64,000 bases of DNA from Thuidium tamariscinum (taxonomy: Eukaryota; Streptophyta; Bryopsida; Hypnales; Thuidiaceae): NCBI GenBank assembly GCA_947034885.2, contig OX344752.2, positions 29,928,386 through 29,992,385 of the forward strand, in the 5' to 3' direction. The position numbers and the translations under genes were made by a program. Of the stretch, positions 33,186 to 44,739 are shown piece by piece (within the stretch, counting starts at the first letter, position 1; the number at the start of each line of letters is the position of its first letter). The notes under the pieces are model-generated. The model did not search any database, had not been told where the DNA came from, and saw only the letters and a program-made list of their open reading frames with translations.

Positions 33186-35900
33186 TTATGAGAGCGTTGC
33201 AATGCACTCAATCTCAATGCGAGCATTCAGGGGGAGGGCAGCAACTTGATACGTTGAACGTGCTGGTGCTGTTCCTGGAAAATCTGCATTTGAAGCCATT
33301 CATAATATGTGAGCATCTTCAGGCACAGTATGTACCCAATTGGCCAAAATACTGACTGCTTCCATACCTACAGCAGCTAGAATAAACCATGATCCAGAGA
33401 AAGTAACTAAATGTTCCAAAAGAAAAAGAAACCATAATCCACATTTCTAAACAATACAAATATGCTTTGAAACTCCATATATCAAGTATATTTCCCAAAG
33501 AAATTATTGTGGGCTAAATTGGAATTTACATCATGTTTTATGTTTCAGTGAAACGTATCACAATTAACAATACTTTAACAAAACAAGAACTAAGTCGTAA
33601 ATGAATTTATACTAACCCGTATTAAATAAGTTAAAAACAGTACTTTTGATTCCAGCTTATAGCTAAAAGTAAAAGAGATTACTAGAACCGCTTGGTCCAC
33701 AGTAATCGCATTGAAAAGTGCAAAGTAGGGTTTCTATTTCTATCTCGGTCATTTAGGGGACAATTGCATTTACATTCCACTAAATAATACGGAGTGTTTG
33801 TTAAGAGCAGATGCAGACATAAAGTAAGTACACCACACTCGAGGGATAAAAAATTTGGGAACCGGGAAAAAGTCTGAAAAAGGAGAGAATATGCATGACA
33901 CTTACATTTTGCATAGATTTCATTCACTGCCTTGAAATCTGCAAGATCGGCCAACCTGCACACAGAGAATCATTTTAAAAGTAATGAACAAATGACCCGC
34001 ATTCCTAACAATTATTCCCGGCTTCAAGAATACTCTCAAACAATATTCAACGGTGCTGGCAATTCACATTAATGGCGGTACAAAGGACTGCTGAACTAGT
34101 TCAAAATGAGTTAGCGTAATTGGTGCCCTAAAGATTCAGGTTGAGAAGTGATGGCACCAGATAAACATGTATCGCAGCGCCCAAGACACATCTCAGAATG
34201 GACCCGTTTTTAAGAATTAAGCTGCGAGCAACCTAGTCATAGCAATTAATTCCATCTTAAGCATATGGGCCAGAAAAAAAATCGCAGGCTTACATTATGG
34301 TGGTTTTAACGACAGAGTCATAGCTGGTACCAGCTGCCTTCAGAATCTCACCAATGTTCTTCATTATCTGCAGAAAAAGCCAAAGGAGTGTTCCCTTGAG
34401 AAGGAACTACTTAATTGATTTTCTACTAACTCAATACAGACGCAATACGGCATAGCAATTGAAAATAATAAATGACAGATTCTGAGAAACAGAATTAAGG
34501 TGGAGGATACTACATCGACTAGGGACCTGATCCGGTCTCCTATACAGACCTTGCTGCCAACAAACTTCTCTTCTATTCATATACTTGGTTGGACTCCTTA
34601 GCAAGTGGCGTAAGCATGGCTTTGCTAAATGTCTATAATCATTGATCTTTGAATGGAAATGGTGTAGTCTACGGTCACGTATGATGATCACAACCTTCTA
34701 CTTTGAAATTTCAGGAGGATCTTGTATATAGTAATACAAGTTTGATTTAAATTGGCTATTTTGTTCCCGAAGTGATCTCTCCAGAACTCGATAATGATAT
34801 CCCAGAATAATTCTCCAGCATATGATAAAACGCTTAAAGAACCGCAAATAACATCCTCTACCTTAAGGAGCGTACCTGCTCTGTTTGGCCTTGCACATCT
34901 TCCGAAACAAATTTCCCCGTCTACGATTCCAAAACCAAGGTCGAAGAAGATTAGTGATCCAGTCAACGACAACATTTGTGAAAAAAGACCAAGAATGAAT
35001 CGAACAGTCGAGAATACTTTCTGAACCTGTACATTGAGCCGTACAGCTTCAATGCTTTCTCAATTACTCTCAAGCTCTAGAGGAAGCTGAAATCTATAGG
35101 TCAATGACTTCCATTATAACGGCACTATGAGTAAATGAAACACATGAACTGAGTCACATACCTCAGGCACTAAACCTAGAACTCCAGAGCAAAACACTAG
35201 GTTGTCAGATTTAATGGCTTGAGAGTAGGGTCCCAAAGCCGCAGGTGCCTTATCTGTCACCACGGCCTCTTTCTGTACAGCTGCAAGCGCGAAATCCACA
35301 TTGTTCAGATAATGGAAACACCAATTTTACTTCAAGGCCATAAAAAAATGCAACTGAACCACCATGATAAGTCAGGGACACCTAATTGCCACTTGATCAG
35401 ATTCTCAACTGGTGTACATCCCCTTAATCAATAATCAGTATGAACCTATAGAAGTGAATTTAAAACAACAGTCAATAAAACTTAAAGCCATAAAACTTCA
35501 AACACACAGTAACACTTCAAACATCTATAACTTTTGCATATAATATTCAAAAAACGCGTTCTTTGGTGCTAATTTTGACCTCATTGAAACAATGGCGATT
35601 CTGGGTGTCCCAACCTTACGAATTGCATATAAATGCTCGCAATGCAATGGCTTGGAAAGCTTACTTACTTGCGACGTTGGAAGAACTGCGAACAGAGGAA
35701 TGAGTCGGGGTGTGAGCCTGCACAAGGGGTTGAAGAAAGAACTTGTCACAACCGCCGAAGAAGACTCCGGCATGGGCGAGCCGGGCGGACGTCGAGGAGG
35801 CGTCCTTCCACCACGAAGAAGACGAAGAAGGTGTGACAATGCGTACAAGAGACCTGGAGGCGGTCGCCATTGTTGCCATCACCATTGCTGCTATCAACAT
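33186..35900 (-). CDS. RIDA: RidA/YjgF/UK114 family reactive-intermediate deaminase, organelle-targeted
   Basis: The coding exons on the minus strand are 35900-35669, 35280-35162, 34920-34876, 34367-34294, 33955-33906 and 33283-33186. All are GT/AG with consistent phases and total 618 bases, giving 205 residues. Residues 1-80 are a Ser/Ala/Arg-rich, acid-poor extension as expected for a plastid or mitochondrial transit peptide. Residues 82-205 form the whole RidA domain: APAALGPYSQAIKSDNLVF, SGVLGLVPE, TGKFVSEDVQGQTEQ, MKNIGEILKAAG, IMLADLADFKAVNEIYAKYF and APARSTYQVAALP. The catalytic arginine equivalent to E. coli RidA Arg105 is R182, and the IEIE motif near the end is intact. The family forms trimers and hydrolyses enamine/imine intermediates made by PLP enzymes such as threonine dehydratase, protecting branched-chain amino-acid and other pathways. 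The start is chosen at the ATG at 35900 because an in-frame stop lies 9 bases upstream. The exon 3 sequence is only 45 bases. Confidence 0.95.
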
Positions 35901-35936
35901 CACCGGAAATCAACTCAGTGGAGCAAAGGGTTGCAA

Positions 35937-35950
35937 AGGGTTTAGGGTTC
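35937..35950 (-). promoter_or_regulatory. Telo-box in the RidA leader
   Basis: The minus strand reads GAACCCTAAACCC about 40-50 bases before the start codon, containing the plant telo-box core AAACCCTAA/ACCCTAAACC. Telo-boxes are frequent in leaders and proximal promoters of plant housekeeping genes active in dividing cells. Confidence 0.55.
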
Positions 35951-36159
35951 TAAGCTTAGCAGAGAATGCCACAGGCAATCTTGTTCACATCGGTGACCGA
36001 CAAGACAGTCGGATAGACGTAGGCATCTCCTCCAATGCGGCAAAACTCCTCACATCACGTCAAATAGTCAGGTCACTGGTTTAGTGGACCACATGATAAC
36101 CCATACGTGGAACTCATTATACTAACTTTCAACCAATTACAAGTCTCCTAGTTTCCAAA

Positions 36160-37197
36160 ATGACCGATTCCATTGATCATGTGTGAAAAGTGTAACTCAG
36201 AAGAAGGCCAAATTTCATGTCGCCAAAATAAGTGAAGAGAATACATGGGGAGGTAAAATTAATTGAAATTGAACAAAAAGAAAGGACCCGTTCGACCTAC
36301 TCAACTGCTTGAAAACAGCAGGACCAATTTGTTGTTTTAGGATTGAGGAAAAACTGTCTTAGACCGTAAACGAACGGCAAATGCATATTATGAGCACAAC
36401 CACAGATAACAGCATTTAGACTCCAAAGACGATCAACACATAAATATATGAAGTTAGCAGCATGAAATTTCCTGGCGAAATGAATGCCTTCTCAAAGGTT
36501 ACTACCTACAAATAGCTTTCTGCGGACCAATCACAAGACTGTAGGTTTTGCAGATAACCCAAGTTTAAATCTCGACATGAAATTCCCAAACCCTAGAAGT
36601 GTAATTGCCGCCCGTTCCCCCAAGACAAAACCACACACTAGAATCCACATCTGAACGACCACTAAGAGTACGAATCGAAAATCCACCCTAACAGAAAACC
36701 AGAGGATCAAAAATCAAATACGTTTTAAAAGGTAATTCCATTCCATTCATTCCAGGCACTGAAATACCGGCTCAGGAACGGTCCTCGATCTCTAAGATAT
36801 TCAAAACATCCATTTAAACAGATGTATCTTCCACGCCTCCCACAAATTGACCTTCCACAACTTTCGACTATCATCTTGCCAAATTCACCCACGGGGCAAC
36901 TCTAAGCCCCAGATTTCGAACAAAAGCATTTCTCGATTTCCCTAAGCAGTCAGTAGCGGATATTGAAATGCTGACAACAACGAGGAACCCTACCCAAATG
37001 CGCTCCAGCACATAGGATTGAAAACTCTTTGGAGCAAGCTAAAACATGACACAACGTTTCATTTTCGGAAACTCCAATTACCTGCTAGAGAAGGCTTCGA
37101 GGCTTCGACGCGAAGCACTTGGTGATTGCCGAAATGCGCAAGAAGATATGGAGTATACCTCTCAATGCAGAACCGCTGTCTGAAGCTCAAGGCTCAA
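36160..37197 (-). repeat. Right arm of the ~1.03 kb inverted duplication
   Basis: The reverse complement matches 29893-30920, including the leader end CTCTAGCAG and GTAATTGG donor equivalent (near 37083-37075). It lies upstream of the RidA gene in the same orientation as RidA, so RidA now has a second-hand copy of the other gene's leader and presumably promoter about 1 kb from its own leader. No complete gene lies in the arm. Confidence 0.8.
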
Positions 37198-37346
37198 GCA
37201 GAGCCTAGTAAACTTATAATCGCTCAGCCCTACGACTCTGGGAGTAGCAAGGAGTGTTATTTCTCATAACGTAATGAGCCTATGCTTTCACATTACAAGA
37301 GAGGACCTTAATTAATAATAATATTGGATGGTTGGATCTTGGTTAA

Positions 37347-38533
37347 CCCTTAACCCTAGAAGGCCCACGGCCATTTTGGGTTCAAAAAAATTGTAGCTTT
37401 TGAAGTGCTATAAATCTAAATGTGATTAAGTAATACACATCTTATTTGTACAAACTTGTAGTGTGCATGTTGTAGGTGGCATGGATCAAATTTGAAGTTA
37501 TTTGACCACATAGATTGCAAGATTAAAATGTTTTAGTGTTGAAAAAGAATGCTGAAATTTTCCTAAAAACTCATTTAGAGGTGAAATTTGACTTCTAAAC
37601 CTAAGCAAATGAAAAACTTTAAACTACAAAGTGATTCAAAATCAGCATACAAACACATTGGTGAAAAAAAATATCATTCAATTGACTCAATGTGTTTGCA
37701 AAATGGCTTGCAAATGTCAAAAATAGGTAAGAAAAGTTGCAAAAAACACATCTACGGCTGAACCTCCTTCTACTAGAATGCACCTCAGTCATTGAGAACT
37801 TCTTGGATTGATGTGAAATTTTAGCGACACAAACTAGACTAATATACACAACTTTCCCCAAAAAAATTATTGGAATTGGACACTATATGAAGAAGATACA
37901 AGCCTCCAAAGTTCACTGAAGTTGCAAAATGGTGGGATTTTGAATTTCGAATTGCTCCTAAACAATCTAAACAACTTGGATTGACTTGAAAATTTCACCA
38001 CAATAACTAGACTTCAAGGGGAGTAGAACCCAACAAATTTTATTCAAATCAAACATTAGATGAAGGAGATACAAGCCCCCAAAGTTGCAGCCATGAAGTG
38101 CACTTTGGAGAATCACATTGACCTTTGTGAACTTCGATTGCCTTCCACACAATCATCACCTCTTAGATTGATCTGAAAATTTTACCACACAAACTAGAAT
38201 AATAGGCGCAAATTTCCCAACAAGTTTCATTGAATTTGGACATTGGATGCAAAAGTTACAACACTTTGAATTCTATAAGAGGCCACTTTTTGGCCCCTTG
38301 GGCGGTCTAGGGTTAAACACCTTTGAGGCGGATGTTTTGCACTTGATGAATGACAAAGAATCTAATATTGTAGGACAAAAGTGCAACTATTAATCGTCAA
38401 TAATAGAAGTGGAAAGGGGAAATTTTCTATAGTATTTTGACTTCTAAGGAGTATATTTGGCTTATCAAAATAGATGATGTCACACAGTATCAAAATGCAT
38501 GATTTTTATGGCCACTAGTCCATCGTTCAAGGG
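37347..38533 (+). mobile_element. TTAA-flanked element C1 copy 2, interrupted by element E
   Basis: It is flanked by TTAA at 37343-37346 and 38534-38537. The left end is CCC-TTAA, then the 959-bp element E, then TTAA-ACACCTTTGAGGCGGATG; the right end is CGTTCAAGGG. Taking E and one TTAA away gives CCCTTAAACACC..., matching the left end of C1 at 20764 (CCCTTAAACGTC), and a 224-bp element against 222 bp for C1. So E jumped into the TTAA that is part of this element's own terminal repeat. Confidence 0.8.
37354..38312 (+). mobile_element. TTAA-flanked element E, copy 1 (959 bp)
   Basis: Left end CCCTAGAAGGCCCACGG, right end inverted TTGGGCGGTCTAGGG, flanked by TTAA at 37350-37353 and 38313-38316. 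The interior contains three diverged tandem blocks with a period of about 175-185 bases, each starting near 'cttggattgatntgaaaattttac' (about 37801, 37975, 38158). No coding frame. It is homologous to 62207-63089. Confidence 0.8.
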
Positions 38534-38537
38534 TTAA

Positions 38538-40976
38538 CCTCGTCAATCATGGGGTTGGAAAAGAAGAGCGTCATACTACTAAAATAACCCTATATTACAA
38601 AAAAAAAATGATTGTCATCTACCTAGAAATGGATTCTATTGAGGTTATCAACTTTTAATCCTTCAATTTAGATCCTATACAATATTTCAATGATTTTTGA
38701 AAAATATGTTTTCACTTTCTTACAAAATATTGCTTTTAAATCCTACAAGGTATAAGGAATCCAATTTTGGATGCAACATGGTGTATTTTGGATATAGACG
38801 GTGCATGAATTGAAGTATACACTAATCTTGTAGTGGAATAAGGTGTCATTTGACTAACATTATTTGGCAATGTAGTAAAAATAATTAAATTTGGTTCTTT
38901 GTTAAGAGAGAATAAAACATGGTCAAATTGTATCCAATCAATTGGTGATTTCCTTAATATTTTTTCCCTCAAATGAATCAATTTGTCAATGCCAATGTCA
39001 ATTTCTTCATCATTCATCAACATGTGTATTGAATTTCAAAGCAATTCACAATTTCAAAACATTATAGTTTTTCAATTCATAGTAGAGAATTTTCCAACTA
39101 AATGCTATTATTAATGTAATATTGTAGCATTGACATGCAAATTGATATAAGTTGTCATACAATACCCTTTTATTCCACTAAAACTCTAAATGCAAAATCC
39201 TAAAGTTTGATGTATAAAACATACTATAAAACTTGAATATTTGGAAATACTTACAAATGTAGAAGATGATTAGATGATTGATGCAATGATAAGAGACCAA
39301 TTTTGTAGTCAATCACTTTGTAACTTCAATTTAGACAATCTTTGTTAAATCAATTTTGAAGCAATGCTCTATAAATATTCACTAGAAATACAATTTTTAG
39401 TTAAAGATCTTGAATTTGTTGTAACTTGGTTTATTTATTTTCAATATTGTTTTGTGAAAACAAAACAATATTGATGATAAATCCATTCTAGGCTACCTTT
39501 TTTACTACTTCTAATATATTTTATGGTATTTTTTTATAATTTCTCTCTACATAAATGTTTTCACCATAATGATCATTAATTATATCACAACATTGATAAT
39601 ACACTAATAGAATAATATTGCTATGGGATTTATTATTTACAAGGTTGCATACAAAAATCAAAGAAGTGGTCTATTATAACCATTAATATAGAAAGATTTA
39701 CTACAAACTCTAGGAAGAAACTAAGGAACATCTTTTATGACCTCTATGGTGAAAGTAAGAAATACTTGTTGATTATGTTGCATTTAGGGGGTAGTATTGG
39801 GAATACAAAAGCTTTCAAACTCTATAAGAAACTCATTTTATTTTATGATTCACTATAGACATGAATGTTTTGTAAAACATCAAAATGTCAAAGTGTAGAT
39901 GACCTTAAAAGGTAAACTTTTGTAGATCTTGTAGACAACATTAGCAAATTACCATAAAAACAAGTTAATGCTTTCATTGACATTGATGTTTTAGTGGATG
40001 TGAATACAAACACAATGATTTTTTTTGGAATGTCCGAAAGAAATAGTATTGCTATATCAACAAGTAGATTCATTTTGACTACATGTAAGTTTCTAAAAAT
40101 TCTTGTGGATTGTAGTAAAATATTGATCAATTGTAAAAAAATGCAAGGGAAGGTGGCCACGTGGCATGCGTTGCAAATAAAGGAAAATAGATGGATGGAT
40201 GGATAACATGGATGAAAAGAAAATTTCTTTATACAAGTGGGATGGTAGGAAGTAAAACAACTCATATGGGGTATGAAAAGGAAGAATTTTCAAACCAACA
40301 TCGACGTGTTGGAAACAACTTCCAAATTTCTGCCGCTCAAGTCCATCTTCAAATTACCCCATATCTTTTGGTAAACCATGGATGGAAAATGAATTTCGTC
40401 ATAAAAACAACCTCTTTATCCTTCATTCTCACTAAATGTCAATGAAGTAATTCCTTCATTTTGTCATAAAAAACTCTCTTGATGGTAGATGCCATAACTT
40501 CACATTGTTTCTTATTGAATTTGACAATTTTTAACATTTGTTCATTTTTTTTAAAAATGTTTAGATGTCTATGTTGACATTTTTAAAAATAGTATTAAAA
40601 TTATTAAATGTTCAATATAAAGTATTTTGATTTATAATCAATATCTTTTAATAAAAAAATTTAAGAATTTTGAAAAATCATTCTATACAAGTGTCTTACA
40701 TATAATTCAACATGTCCAAAACTTATTGGAATAATATAATTTCTCAATTAGTTATGGGAATTTTTGAAGTACATAAACGAACCACTACTACAATAAGATT
40801 TCATATTCTACAACATCTAAAAAATGATGTTGAATAACTACTATATGATCCAAGACCAATACTAATACTAATAACTTTGTGGATACAAACAATGAGAGAT
40901 GAGGAGTATTTTTGAAGCACCTATAACCATTGAAACATTCAAGGCTTCAAATGTGATTTTTCAATGTGACTCTAAT
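38538..40976. other. AT-rich intergenic DNA, no supported gene
   Basis: A short perfect hairpin lies at 39444-39475 (CAATATTGTTTTG, 6-base loop, CAAAACAATATTG). The open frames near 39888-40445 on both strands are not gene-like in composition. A GGAT run (about 40190-40205) is a small microsatellite. Confidence 0.35.
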
Positions 40977-40980
40977 TTAA

Positions 40981-41836
40981 CCCTTAAACGCGCAGGCATC
41001 CAAAAAGTGGATGCGCCTTGGTCAACCTCAATTACAACTTTTAAAATAATTTTTTTTTAATGTGGTTTCAACTAAGAAAATGAAGCTTGACAAGTTTTCT
41101 TTCTATTCCATATTGAAAATTTGAAAAATGTCAAGAATCGGAAAAGTTATTGCAATTGAAAGCTCAATGTGTTAAAATCCAAATAACTCAGTATTGCATG
41201 TTTTTCATTTATATTTTCTTTTTTTTAAAACGGATTTTAAATTTGAACTATAAAATTATGATTCCCATTCTATCCCTCATTTATGGAAAAATTTATAGAC
41301 TATTCTAATATATATTATAATTGATATCAATTTATTTCCACCTTTAGCTTTAAAAAATCACTAGAATTTGATTTATACATCAAAATAATTGCAAAAATCA
41401 GCATAAATAGAAAATGCATTTTCGCACTAGCAAAAAATATCAAATTTTTATATGTCCATTAAATAAGAGGATAAATTTGGTTTGATAGTTGAATTTGACT
41501 TCAAAGTCTTTGTTGTGCTTGTTTTGGTTGTAAAAAATAAAATAACCAATTGAAAATTTTTCACACTAATCTCCATAGCTACTTATACCTCTTGAGAAAA
41601 TTTCAAATAATTTGGACTATTTTTTCTATTTTTACTTGTTTATGTTCATTTTTTCCAACAAAAAAGATAACAATTATAATTTTTCACGAAATAAATTGAA
41701 ATTTCTTGTAGTGATATACAATTTGCAGTTTCAAATGACAAAAATATAAGATTGTTCTTTGAAGGCAATTTAGATGACAATGTTGTGCTCAGACATGAAG
41801 TTTGACCATTTCACAATGGATCGAGACGTTTAAGGG
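40981..41836 (+). mobile_element. TTAA-flanked element D (856 bp)
   Basis: Left end CCCTTAAACGCGCAGG, right end GAGACGTTTAAGGG, with the outer ten bases perfectly inverted (CCCTTAAACG) and TTAA on both sides (40977-40980 and 41837-41840). The interior is AT-rich and non-coding. The end is the same ten-base sequence as the left end of C1, so D and C1 probably used the same transposase. Confidence 0.8.
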
Positions 41837-41840
41837 TTAA

Positions 41841-43734
41841 AGTATAGACTACCTTCTGTCTCTAACTTTGAAAGTTCATAAATTATTATGATGGTATTGG
41901 AAAATGACTAAACCACCTCAATCTTATACCTCTTGAGTTTGTTAATAATCTCATCAAATTTTTTTACTTGACCTTTGAGATAGTGGAATGAAGAAAAAGT
42001 GTTAATTTTTTTTTTTAAATTTTGAAACTTCAAGCCCTATTATCTTGCAATATTTGAAGTCAAAGTTCTTGAAATTTTTCCCACATATTCCCAATGTTGT
42101 CTATCTCTAATTTTGCACCATGTTGATTCCAAATAAAAAAATTCTTCATTCTACAAAAAATTATCAAAAAAATTACTAGTCTATTATCAATTTACTTAAC
42201 TTCCTTACATTCCAAATTGATTTACAATAAGCTAGATTCTATATATGCTTCTATAATTTTTCATGATTTAAAATTACATAATATAATTATAAATGTTAAT
42301 AATATGCATTTTTGTGTACAACAAAAATTTTACTCCAAGAAGGCTCAAAATTTGCTAACCTTTCTTTGCAAGGAGGATTTTTTTTTACTTCAAACATTAA
42401 AATCTTTCAATCCATGCTATTAATTGGGCAAAAATAATTTATAGATATTGCTTTGTTTTTTTAACATACTCTTGTATTGTTGGATTCCACAAATTGGCAG
42501 TTTTAGACTTTTTCCTTTTCTAAAATACCTTGCAACTTGTATGGGTGAAAAACACTCTTTTAAGTAACAAAATATGATCTATGAAAAGTTTAATGTGAAG
42601 TGTCATATGACCACACTTATGCAATCAAATTGACCCCTATAGGACCAAACAATGTTTTTCCACAACTTACAATGCAAAGATTTTTTTTTTGGAAATGTTT
42701 ACACAGTACCAGTATGTGGTTGAGGAGATGTTTTAAGGTGAAATAATTTTCATAATTTTTGACAGCATAATTGAAAAATTATTGTTGTTTCTACTACTTA
42801 TCAAGTAGGGTCAAGCTACTAACAAAAAATCAACTTTTCAAGAAATAAAATTGTAGGGTTGTTTTTCTAATATTTATATATAAGGTAGGCAAACCCAATA
42901 CCTAACATTGACCTAATATTTGACCTAATACCACCCAAATGTAGGAGTTACATCATTGATTTTTGAATGAGAATCTATGATGGTAGTAAATGCTTTAACT
43001 TCACATATAGTATGTTTTTTCAACTTAAGATTGTTTTTCAAGGATGAAATAATATGAAATTTTTGAATATGTATTCCCAACTTTTCTCTTTGGCTTATTA
43101 TGGAGAGTTGCAAATTGTAGAATCTACACATTTTTGTTTGAAAAGTTGAAAGATGAAATCTAACCATTTCAAAAGAAATGAATATTCAAAAAAATTCAAT
43201 CCCAAGCATCGTGATCTTGCAATTACTAAGGTTTCTTATCCTAAAATTTTAGGAGGATGTACTCTAACAAGTTTACTCAAGGAGATTATAGTTGGATTTG
43301 TTAATGAATAAATATAAATGAAGATTTGAACCTTGCTTTGGATTTGTGTACTTAGTAGTAAGTTTGGGCCTAAAAACTTTGAATTGCTTTAGAAGTTAAA
43401 GAAATTCATCACTAATGTTTTTTAATCAATAGGTACATAAAACCAAGAAAATTAAATGAAACAATTCATCCAAAATACAATCTTTTTTTGAACTCTAAAT
43501 TTGGTATTCTTCCTTGGAATTGTGTAAGAATTGAATGTTAATTATGCAAGATGAAAAAAACCCAATTATACTCTTTACTAAGCAAAATCCTTTGAATAGT
43601 AGAATAAGTGTCATATAGCAACAAGACATTAAATTGAGCCCATGAAAGTAGGCCCATCCAATATGGCCTTGGCTTGGAACCATGGGACCCAATTAAATGT
43701 GAAGGTTGCAAGCCCATGAATATACAAGATCACA
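41841..43734. other. AT-rich intergenic DNA, no supported gene
   Basis: No gene seen; only short open frames of low-complexity composition. Parts near 42550-42870 and 42950-43170 carry phrases common to the dispersed repeats of the window ('gttgcaaattgtag', 'gaatgattcaa'). Confidence 0.35.
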
Positions 43735-44614
43735 GCGTTGTAGGATAACAACTCCAACAAAGTTGAAGATGATGATGACCACCTTTGTCCTACACAAGGC
43801 AATGGTTTTAGGGTTTAAGGCAATGGATTGAGATTTTAGTTCGTTTTTTAACTATGAACTAATTTACATATCCTACATTGTTTCTCTTACCTCCTAACTC
43901 CCCCTGTTTATATAAAGAGTTGTCTTTTCAATTCAAAACTATGAATCACAAATCATAAAACACAAATTACAAAAGTTGAAATAACTTCTTCAAGTTCTAC
44001 TTAAAGAATATTTTGTAGTGCAATTCAAGCAACATATATATATATATTTTAAATTTTTTTTAAATTTTTTTAAATTTTTTTTTGGCACAAGCAACATATT
44101 TCAAAGTTCATATAGAACGTATAAAGTTCCACCCACGCATGACTCCTAACCTTGTACTTCATGGCAATTTCATAGTTTTACAAGTCCTACACAAAATAAA
44201 CACTTCAAGTGTTTTAGGGTTATCAAAATTTTCATTCAGAGGGGGCTTGTTGTTTATGCATCCTACATGAACTTTGAAATATATTGTTGAAATGCACAAC
44301 AAAATGTGGTTTTAGTAGGATTTGAAAAAGTTATTTCAATTTTTTTGACTTCTGATTTGTATTGTGATTTTTTTGTTTACAGTTTGTAATTTGTATTTGG
44401 AATTGAGAAGACAACTCTTTATATATGCATGGGGCTCCAGTATGATGTAAAACAAACAATGTGGGATATGTAAATCAATTCATAGTTGGCGAAAAATAAA
44501 CTAAAACCCTAATATGCTGCCTTAAGCTCTTAGTCGTGAAATCACCACTTCGCACCAAACAAAAGCGGTGGTTGCCAACCTTATTAGTTTCATTGGGGTT
44601 GTTGTCCTACAATG
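43735..44614 (+). repeat. Foldback element with ~350-bp arms, each with a TATATAAAG box
   Basis: The left arm (43735-44118) and right arm (44262-44614) are inverted copies, sharing among others 'tttacatatcc(t/c)acattgttt', 'tatataaagagttgtctt', 'tcaattc(a/c)aaa', 'ttgaaataactt' and 'tatttcaaagttcat'. The centre is about 145 bases. The left arm carries a ~60-base AT/poly-T insert. TATATAAAG is preserved in both arms at similar positions and both point inward, so transcription could start from either arm and read into the other. Confidence 0.75.
44026..44099. repeat. AT and poly-T insert with a 12-bp flanking direct repeat
   Basis: CAAGCAACATAT occurs at 44026-44037 and again at 44088-44099. 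Between them are (AT)n and three long T runs. The other arm of the foldback lacks this stretch. A poly-A/T tract with a 12-bp target-like duplication resembles an insertion made by target-primed reverse transcription, reduced to its tail, or replication slippage at a microsatellite. Confidence 0.5.
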
Positions 44615-44739
44615 TCAAGCCACATTGTCCAGGTTCAATCTAATGTCCTGCCCTAAGGTAGGAGGCTTGAACTCCGATAGGGCTTTGAACCAAACATTAT
44701 TCAAAGGTACATTTTGCTTTCTTCAATCTACCAAAATGT

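Noticed and set aside
35592..35945. Plus-strand frames of 117 and 113 codons (Arg/Gly-rich)
   Set aside because: They are antisense to the first exon of RidA, which encodes the transit peptide and has strong splice and homology support.
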